Of a stretch of 64,000 nt of DNA, positions 25,611 through 33,900 are shown piece after piece. This DNA comes from Clostridia bacterium (lineage in GTDB: Bacteria; Bacillota; Clostridia; Christensenellales; Borkfalkiaceae). Positions within the stretch are counted from its first letter, which is position 1. Each line of letters opens with the position of its first letter. A model generated the notes under the pieces. That model worked only from the letters and a program-made list of their open reading frames with translations, had not been told where the DNA came from and did no database searches. Position numbers and translations under genes: made by a program. The DNA lies in assembly GCA_900767815.1 (NCBI GenBank), contig CAAGAM010000070.1:14031-78030 (forward strand), in the 5' to 3' direction.

Positions 25611-28600
25611 ATGAAAATCAAGAGACTATTGATTTTATTGCTCGCGCTTATAACGAGCGGCTGTCTTGCGCTTTTCGTTTCGTGCGAGGACTCGTCCGAC
25701 GCGTCCGAAAACGGATCGGAAAGTTTTATCGCGAGCGAAAGCGGAACGGATGACGAATCCGAGGAAACGGAAGTTTCCATAACTCTTTCCAAAACGGCTA
25801 CGGTCGCGGAATTTGAAAGCGTAACGCTTGTTCCCGTCGTTAAAGGCGAAGGAGAAATAACGTGGACTTCGTCCGATAAATCGGTCTTAACCGTAGACGG
25901 CGGCATCGTATACGGCGTTAAGGCGGGAACCGCAACCGTAAAGGCTTCTATCGGAAACAAAGAAGCCGTTTGCACGGTGACTGTAACTCCTACGCACTAT
26001 GCTCATGAAATCGCCTTATCGCAAGAAGAAGTCGTTATGAGCAAAGGTAGAAGCGGAGCGGTTAAAGTTTCGGTAACGTTCAACGGAAATCCTTTGGATG
26101 TCGACGGTTTGGAATATGTCTGGACTCCCGTAGGAAACGCTTCCGAAATCGCAACGATAGAAACTTCCGACAACGGAGCTTCGGCAACGTTTACGGGCGT
26201 TGACGTCGGCGAAGCCGAATACGACGTGTCTACGATCGTGAGAGGTTACGAGGCGGCGGAGAGAGTTACGATAAAAGTTATCGACAACGTAGTCATTCTC
26301 GACCTTACAAACGAAAAAATTCAAAGCGGAGAAGGTCTTTACTCTTTAGGTCTCACGCTCGGAAGCGAAAGTACGTCTCGTCTTGAAATAGGTACCGTCA
26401 ATATTTTGGAGGACGGCGCGATGAAAGGCGTTGCGGACGTCAGCTGGACTGTCGATAACGACGAGATCATAACCGTTGAAAACGGCGCGGTAGTCGCGCG
26501 CAAGGCGGGTTATTCGCTTATGACGGGTTCTGCCGTATACGGCGAGAAAACTTTGAACGCATATGTCGGCGTTACCGTTTCCAAGGGCAAGGCTACGCTT
26601 GAAAACGTAAAGCTCGTCATCGAGGCTGCCGCCGATAAAACAATAAAGATCCCCGACGAAATCGCGGGTACGGTCGAAAAAATAACGGTATGCGGAAAGA
26701 CGGTGTTCGACGGCTCTACGGCATTGGAAAACCGAAACGCGACGGTTATCGAAAATTCCATGCCGTGCGAAATGAGAGATCTCGGCGAGGATAAAGCAGT
26801 CGTTATCGAAACGGAGGAAATGGTATACGACTTAAAAGCCGATGTTTACACGCTCATTATAGACAATAAAGAAGATCTTGACGCATGGCAGAAAATCGCT
26901 TGTGACGAAGCCGTCAGAGCGGGACTTTGCGGAGCAGATAAATACGGACAGTTCATGACGGGATATTTCCTTTTGGGAAGCGACGTTGCGTACAACGGCA
27001 ATTACACGACGTTCAAAACGTTCATGGATTTCGGAAATCTTTACAACTGGGGCAAAGAGTGGGGCGACGGTTCGTCCTTCGGATTCAAAGGGATTTTCGA
27101 CGGCAGAGGTCACGTAATCGACGGATTGAACGTAAGCGGAAGATACAACGGATTCGTTACCACTTTGGCGGACGGAACGATTGAAAATATCGCGTTTACG
27201 AACGCGGGCGTATCGGACGGAGCGTCGTTTATCGCGAGAGCGGGATTCGGGACGATCAGAAACATTTACGTAAGTTACGCCAAGATAAGCGGCGGCACGA
27301 GCGATAACGTTTCCACGGCGTTCGGTTCTTACGATTTTACGAACCGTACCGTTGAAAATCTCATAATAGACGTATCGTATTGCGACTTCGGCGACGAAAT
27401 AAACAATGTCTTCGTGATAGGCGGCGGCTACGGAAAAATGAATGCGCTTGTTATCGGAGCGTTCGCGGAAAACGCGGATAAAAAAGCTCTTCTGACGGAC
27501 GTCGCGGTTGCGGCCGGTAACGTTGCGGGGCATGTAAACGATTATGCGGAACTTTTTGCCGACGAAGAACTTATCGGCGCGTTTGCGGAAATTGACGGAA
27601 CGTTCTGGGCGAATACGGGTAAAATCATTCTTCCCGCGTCGGTAATGCTCGTTCACGGAAACGATGAGGTAAGAATAACCAATTCCGAAACGGAAATAAA
27701 CAAAAACGGCGAGATCAGGCTTAAGACGAACGGAAGATATTACGAATTCGTGCTTAAAGAAGCCGTTCAGGGCATAACTTTGTCGGGCGACGTACTCGCC
27801 GCCGACGCGACGGCGGTTATCGGATCTTCCGTAACGGTTACGGTAACTTCGCTCGTCAGCGGAAAGTCTTTCGAATACGTAGTCACGGTTGCTAAACTTA
27901 AAGAAAAAATCGAACTCGCAGAGAGAAGAAATATCGACCTTGATCTTTCCGTCGAAGGAGAAGAACTCAGGATAAACGGTTCGCTTACCGTCGATCTTTC
28001 CGAAGGCGACGAATATATCGGCAATAACGAAATAGTCGTAAAATACGGTGACGTCGTTCTTTACGAAGGCGAAGGCGCATCGAGTGTAAATCTTCTCGCG
28101 ACCGACTCTCTTAAAGGGGTTTTCGGCAATAAAATGCTGACGGTAATCGTTTACGGCGACGAAAAGGATTATGAACTTATTCTTCCCGTAACGGTTATAT
28201 CGAAGTCAATCTCTTCGAAATCCGAACTCGACGGATGGCAGGAAATCGCTTCTCATGTCGCCGTTGCGGCGGGGCTTAACGTTAAGGACGCGTACAGACA
28301 GTATATGACCGGTTACTTCACGCTCGAAAACGACATTGCGTATAACGGTACGTTCACGCCTTACACGCCGTTCTCGACGTATTGGAGCTTTGGCAACAAC
28401 GGTGTAAACGGCGTTAAGTACGGTTCGGGCGAATGGACGGACGGAACCTCTTACGGATTCAAAGGAGTGTTCGACGGTTGCGGATATGCGATCGAAGGAA
28501 TGAAGGTTTCGGGAGATCTCAACGGATTTATCGTCACTTTGGCAAACGGAACGATCAAAAACGTATCCTTCACCGACGCGGCGATTTCGAACAGTTCTTC

Positions 28601-30683
28601 GCTTGTCGTTAAAGCGGGTATCGGTTCGATTGAAAACGTATTCGTTCAGTATTCGTCGATAACCGAAACGAGCGGCGCGGGAACGTTCTTCTCGACGGGT
28701 AACGACAGCGCGAGAAAGGTTAAAAATTGTATTATAGACGTAACCGAGTGTACGTTCGAATCCGCTTCGAATATAACGCTTATCGGCTCGGATGCGGAAC
28801 ACGACGAAGAGATCGTGATTTACGACGGAGTTTACGTCGTCGGAACGATTCCTTCCACGGTCACTCTCAAAGATAAAAATGCGAACTGTTGTGCGATCGG
28901 CGCGTTCGCTTCCTATGCGGCTCTTTTGACCGACGAAGCGGCAAGCGCGAAAATCGCGGGATTCGATAATTCGTTCTGGAAAGTTACGAATAAAATCGTC
29001 ATTCCGATAGGGGTGTATGCGGCAAACAACGTCGATCCCGAAATAACGAACGAAGAGACGGAAATAATCATGGGCGTATCGCTCAGACTTACCGCTAACG
29101 CGAAATTCATCGTTTACGCTATCAACGCCGTAGACGGCGTGACGTTAAACGAAAATATCCTTTTAGCCGATGAAACGGCAACAGAAGGGGCGGAAATAAC
29201 GGTCATCGCGACATCGCTCGTAAGCGGTAAATCGGCTCAATTCGTGTTTACGATAGCTTCGATGGCGTCTAAATACGAAGAAGGAACGGTAATCGACGCG
29301 GATAGTTTAGCAATCGGAGATCTCGTAAACTTCGGGCTTGGATCGATTTGGTCTAAAGGAATAACCTTGGCTCCCGAAAATCTTGCGGGATATACCGGCA
29401 GCGTAGCTCAGTTCTATAATTATAACGGAACTATTTACGGCGATATGAACGCGCACGGCGCGAGCATAAAGCTTAACGATGCCGTAAACGTTAAAGACGG
29501 ACTTAATTTTATCAGAATCAGAACTTATATCGCGCACGATTCGCTCGATAAAGTCGATTTGAGATTCTACAGAAGCGACAGAACCAATCACGAGGTGGAA
29601 TCCGGCGTTTGGTTTGACGACGCGAAGACTATCGAAACGAATAAGTGGGTAAATATTTATCTTGCGGTTTCGAAATTCGCGGTAAACGGAAAAGTAGACG
29701 GATTCAAATTCGCGGTGTTCACGGCGGAAACTGATACGGCAAAACTTTATATCGACGACGTGACGTTGCAGACAAACGATTATACGTCGGACGACGATAT
29801 GGATTTAACGCAAGTAACGTTTCCGCAAATGGACAGCTTCGGCGCGACTATCTGGAACAGAGGCGTTATCGACGCGTCGGCTGCTCCCGTTGGCGCGAGC
29901 GGCAAAGTTCTCGTGATGCAGAACAACGAAGGAAGCGATATACTGTATCATTTCTACGGCGTAATGCTTAACAATCCCGTGACGATAAAAGACGGAATGA
30001 ATTATGTGAAACTCAGAATGTACGTTTCGTCTCCGCTCGCTTCGGCGGAAATAAGATTCTACAGAAGCGACAGAACCAATCAGCAAGTGGAGCCCGGCGT
30101 TTGGTTTGACGACGTGAAGACGATCGAAACAAATAAATGGGTAGACGTATATCTCGAAGTTTCTAAATTCGCCTTAGACGGTAAATTTGCGGGATACAAG
30201 TCGATGTGCGCGAGTGAGGGTACCGTCGGCGGCAAAATATACGTCGATAGTATTTCTCTTACCGACGTGAGCGGAACTAAAATCGTTTTGGCGGAAAGCA
30301 CGATAAGCTATCCGGGGTTCGGAAATGCCTGGAATAACGGCGCGACGATGACGGATAACGTCGTCAATCTGCCAGGCGGCACGAGTTATGCTTGCGCGAA
30401 GATAACTTTCGCTTCGCCCGTAGACGTAACGGGGAAGACGGCTATTTTAATAACGATGAGAGCGAACGTCGCTCCTTGCAGAATAGCAATGTTTAAACAC
30501 AGTAGAACGGCACCCGACGCACTCGATTATTATTATGATAATTGTCCCGCAAACGAAAGCGTGACGATGACCGTAAATATATCCGAGTTTGTTGAAGACG
30601 GAACGCTTAAAGGTTTCATGATTGCGTTGTGGGGCGACGCTGCCGACGTAAACGTCGTGATAGAAAGAGTTGTTGTCGTATAA
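25611..30683 (+). CDS. Giant surface lipoprotein with Ig-like (Big_2), GLUG-like and carbohydrate-binding-like modules
   Basis: The 1690-residue protein has a lipoprotein signal ending FVSCEDSS. Residues 50-130 are a Big_2-type Ig domain (TWTSSDKSVLTVDGG, GVKAGTATVKAS). Two copies of a 260-residue block follow (about 410-690 and 860-1140), each with FKGxFDGxGxxIxGxxVSG and NGFxxTLAxGTIxN, GLUG-like beta-helix repeats. Three modules near the C terminus follow: two of about 160 residues with RFYRSDRTN and TNKWVxxYLxVSKFA, then a 130-residue module with ISYPGFGN and YYYDNCPANESVTMT. The last two module types recur in the protein at 30943. It probably displays several glycan-binding sites. Confidence 0.75.
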   Translation: MKIKRLLILLLALITSGCLALFVSCEDSSDASENGSESFIASESGTDDESEETEVSITLSKTATVAEFESVTLVPVVKGEGEITWTSSDKSVLTVDGGIVYGVKAGTATVKASIGNKEAVCTVTVTPTHYAHEIALSQEEVVMSKGRSGAVKVSVTFNGNPLDVDGLEYVWTPVGNASEIATIETSDNGASATFTGVDVGEAEYDVSTIVRGYEAAERVTIKVIDNVVILDLTNEKIQSGEGLYSLGLTLGSESTSRLEIGTVNILEDGAMKGVADVSWTVDNDEIITVENGAVVARKAGYSLMTGSAVYGEKTLNAYVGVTVSKGKATLENVKLVIEAAADKTIKIPDEIAGTVEKITVCGKTVFDGSTALENRNATVIENSMPCEMRDLGEDKAVVIETEEMVYDLKADVYTLIIDNKEDLDAWQKIACDEAVRAGLCGADKYGQFMTGYFLLGSDVAYNGNYTTFKTFMDFGNLYNWGKEWGDGSSFGFKGIFDGRGHVIDGLNVSGRYNGFVTTLADGTIENIAFTNAGVSDGASFIARAGFGTIRNIYVSYAKISGGTSDNVSTAFGSYDFTNRTVENLIIDVSYCDFGDEINNVFVIGGGYGKMNALVIGAFAENADKKALLTDVAVAAGNVAGHVNDYAELFADEELIGAFAEIDGTFWANTGKIILPASVMLVHGNDEVRITNSETEINKNGEIRLKTNGRYYEFVLKEAVQGITLSGDVLAADATAVIGSSVTVTVTSLVSGKSFEYVVTVAKLKEKIELAERRNIDLDLSVEGEELRINGSLTVDLSEGDEYIGNNEIVVKYGDVVLYEGEGASSVNLLATDSLKGVFGNKMLTVIVYGDEKDYELILPVTVISKSISSKSELDGWQEIASHVAVAAGLNVKDAYRQYMTGYFTLENDIAYNGTFTPYTPFSTYWSFGNNGVNGVKYGSGEWTDGTSYGFKGVFDGCGYAIEGMKVSGDLNGFIVTLANGTIKNVSFTDAAISNSSSLVVKAGIGSIENVFVQYSSITETSGAGTFFSTGNDSARKVKNCIIDVTECTFESASNITLIGSDAEHDEEIVIYDGVYVVGTIPSTVTLKDKNANCCAIGAFASYAALLTDEAASAKIAGFDNSFWKVTNKIVIPIGVYAANNVDPEITNEETEIIMGVSLRLTANAKFIVYAINAVDGVTLNENILLADETATEGAEITVIATSLVSGKSAQFVFTIASMASKYEEGTVIDADSLAIGDLVNFGLGSIWSKGITLAPENLAGYTGSVAQFYNYNGTIYGDMNAHGASIKLNDAVNVKDGLNFIRIRTYIAHDSLDKVDLRFYRSDRTNHEVESGVWFDDAKTIETNKWVNIYLAVSKFAVNGKVDGFKFAVFTAETDTAKLYIDDVTLQTNDYTSDDDMDLTQVTFPQMDSFGATIWNRGVIDASAAPVGASGKVLVMQNNEGSDILYHFYGVMLNNPVTIKDGMNYVKLRMYVSSPLASAEIRFYRSDRTNQQVEPGVWFDDVKTIETNKWVDVYLEVSKFALDGKFAGYKSMCASEGTVGGKIYVDSISLTDVSGTKIVLAESTISYPGFGNAWNNGATMTDNVVNLPGGTSYACAKITFASPVDVTGKTAILITMRANVAPCRIAMFKHSRTAPDALDYYYDNCPANESVTMTVNISEFVEDGTLKGFMIALWGDAADVNVVIERVVVV

Positions 30684-30760
30684 CGGAAACACGACAAAAA
30701 AATAAAAATATCGGATCGGAACAAAACGATAAAAACGTTTCAAAAAAACAAAACATGCGG

Positions 30761-30785
30761 AAAGGGCGGGGATTCTTCGCCCTTT
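30761..30785 (+). other. Hairpin after the giant lipoprotein gene
   Basis: AAAGGGCG pairs with CGCCCTTT around a 9-base loop, 77 bases after the stop. No T run follows, so it is at best a partial terminator or processing site between two large genes. Confidence 0.4.
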
Positions 30786-30805
30786 CTAAAAAAACGATTT
30801 ATTAA

Positions 30806-30931
30806 ATGAGAAGAAAAATGATAACGAAGTACGAAAAACCCGATGTAAAGGTTTTGCTTGCGGATAAGGACGATATTGTAACTTTATCGCTCGTTGGCGA
30901 CAAAAATAAAGACGACATATTCAACGATTAA
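30806..30931 (+). CDS. Small 41-residue YEKP-type protein
   Basis: A 41-codon ORF reads ITKYEKPDVKVLLADKDDIV and ends KDDIFND, just 11 bases before the giant DUF4838 gene. Short proteins with a YEKPxxxxxxxxxxDIxT pattern are common in Clostridia next to surface-protein or peptide genes, with no settled function (from memory). Two starts are possible: 30806, or 30818 which has GAGAAG upstream. No signal peptide or metal site is seen. The tight spacing suggests co-expression with the downstream gene. Confidence 0.5.
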   Translation: MRRKMITKYEKPDVKVLLADKDDIVTLSLVGDKNKDDIFND

Positions 30932-30942
30932 GGGGAAAAAAG

Positions 30943-33900
30943 ATGAATAAAACAAAGAAAATATTGACCGGTATACTGTGTCTTGTAACAGCTGTATGCC
31001 TTGTTATAGGAATAGGTTCTTTCGGAATCAACGCGAATGCGGATTCGCCCGATTCTCTTGTCATGGCAAAGGGCGCGGCGGTCAGAATAGACGATTCTTG
31101 CACCGGCATGCGTTTTACCGCGGCTATGGGAAAAGCGGCATACGAGAAAATAGCGGATAACGTAGCTTCGGCGGGAATGTTTATAATGCCCGAGGATTAC
31201 GTTGCGAAATACGGCGATCTGACAGAGGAAAACCTCTTCGGCGGAAATGCCGTATACAGCGGAGAAATAAACGATAAAATAACGATTATAGATATTGTTT
31301 ACAGAGGAATGACATATTCCGAACAAAACGCGAGATACGAGATAAAGGGTACTATTTCGAATATCATCGAAAAAAACTATTCCCGCAATTTCATAGCGCG
31401 CGCTTATCTTAAGATGAAAGACGGAAGCGTTATTCTTGCCGCTTATGAAGACAACAACTCGGTAAACAACGTTCGTTCGATACAAAACGTAGCGAAAATC
31501 GCTCTTGCCGACGGTTCTGTCGATTACACGGGCAAAGAGTTGTCCGTTCTCGGCGATTACACCGACTTTTCGGCTCAGATAAGCGGGGATAGATATTTGC
31601 CTCTTTTCGAGCCTCAGGGCAACGGTACGATCGCTTGGGATTCTCTCGAAAAAGCATATAAGTTCTCGTTTACGTCGAACGATGGCGATGAAAGAGGATT
31701 TTGCATAAATTCCGACTTTTTCCGTAAAACAGCTCAGAAAACCGGCGCGACTCAATTGAAATTTAAGATGAAAGCGGCAAGCTCCGATTTTCAGCATGTT
31801 TATTTCGGGTATATGCCGAACTGGATTGCAAGCGGCGATAATATAACTGCTCATTCCGTGACGACGGAATATGCCGAATATTCTTTCGGTTTCGATACGC
31901 TTCCGCGCGAAAACGGCTCTTTCAAAACGCCGTTCGTCCTCGCCGTTGCGGGGAAGGGCGTTCAGAGCGGTCTTTACATAAAGGATATAGAGGTCGTTAA
32001 ACCGTATGAATTGTCGGCGGCGATCGACGCCGACAAACTTATCGTTGAAGGCGCGAAGGTAAACTTAGGCGATTTTAAATTTGCCTTAAGTCAAAGCTTT
32101 CCCGCGGGCGCAACGGGGAAAGTGCTTAAATCCGACAGAACGGAAGAGATAGGTTGGCAAGGAAATTCGTTCAAACTTCCCGCAGCCGTTCCCGCAGCCG
32201 ATTATAAGGCTCTTTCTTTAAGAATGTACGTCGAATGTGCGGAAAAAGACTATGTAAACGCCGTGATGTTCAAATATGGCGATACAAACGGCGAGAATGT
32301 CGTATATAATAAAAATATTCCGACCAATCGTTGGTATAACCTTACCGTAGACGCTTCTTCGATTATAAACGACGGCGGAATGATAGAAGGCGTGGCGATG
32401 TCGATTGCGACAAGCACTTTTGCGACCGTCTATATCGATTCCGTTTCCCTTTTGCATGATAACGAAGAAATCGAGTATCTTGTAAATAACGGCATAACGG
32501 AATATTTCGTGCTTATTCCGAATAACGCGTCCGAGACGATTTTAAAAGCGAAAGACGAATTTACGACGTTGTTTAAAAAAGCGACGAGCGCAACCATTTC
32601 GTTCGTTACCGAAGCGGCGGACGGACAGAAATATATTTCGCTCGGCAATACGAGCTTGTTCGAAAACAGCGGATATTCCGCGGAAGAGGGCGAACTCGGT
32701 ACAAGCGGATACAAACTTATAACCGAAGGCGCGAATATTTACGTTTGCGGCGCTACCGATACGGCTACTTTATACGGAGTTTACGGATTGCTTGCGGAAT
32801 TGTTCGATTTTGACGTTTACTATACCGATTCGTATTCGATAAACGAGGGCGTATATACGCTCGCGCTTCCCGAACTTAACGTGATCGATATTCCGGATAT
32901 AGAACATAGAGTGTCGGGCAATTATGGCATAACCTCCGATACAACCGCTAAAGATCGTTTCCGTTATGAGTATTACGGCGATAATTTTATTCTTGTCGGC
33001 GGCGAGGTGAGTCACAATTCGTTGCATTATGTTCAAGGTAAGGCGAACGAAAGCGACGATTGGTATAATAAGAACGGAAAATCTATTTTCAGTAAGCTGT
33101 TAAAAACTCAGCTTTGCTATACGGCAAGGGGTAATTCCGAAGCGTATAACAACATGGTGGCGGCTGCTGCGAAAACGCTTGAAGACGCTTTGATCGCAAA
33201 CCCCGATAAAAACGTCGTGACGTTCTCCGAGCAAGATAACTACGACGCATGCAAATGCTCTGCTTGTCAGAAATCGAATAGCGACGGCTATAACGAAACG
33301 GACAGAGTGATCGCGTTCGTAAACGTAGTTTACGGAAAAATTCTCGATTGGTTTAACGGCGACGGCGCCGAATATAAGCGAGATCTCGACATGGTCGTTT
33401 ACGCTTATCTTAGCACTGCCGACGCTCCTTTAAAGACAAGACCCGTAAGCGGAGTAAAAATATTATACGCTCCTATCGGCTTTGATTTTACAAGCGATAT
33501 AACGGCAAGCATAAACTCTGAGCTTTATGAAGAGGCTCAAAAGTGGAACGAGATGACCGACGAAATATATTTCTGGATATATTCGGCTAACTTCTACTAT
33601 TATCTTGCGCCGTATCTCAACGTCGACGGTATGCAAAGTTATTATAGGTTCGCGAAGTCCGCGGGAGCGAAATGGATATTCGATCAGGCGCAGCACGATA
33701 ATACGTTTGCGACGGGATTCGGCAATCTTAAATCCTATCTGGCTTCGAAACTCGCTTGGGACGCGGAATCCGACATAGCCGCGCTTACGGATAAATTCTT
33801 CAACGGATATTTCGGACCCGCAAGCGCGAAAATGCGCGCGTTCTATAACGAATTTAACGCCGCATATAAAAACGCAAGCGGTTTGCATATAACGACTTCT

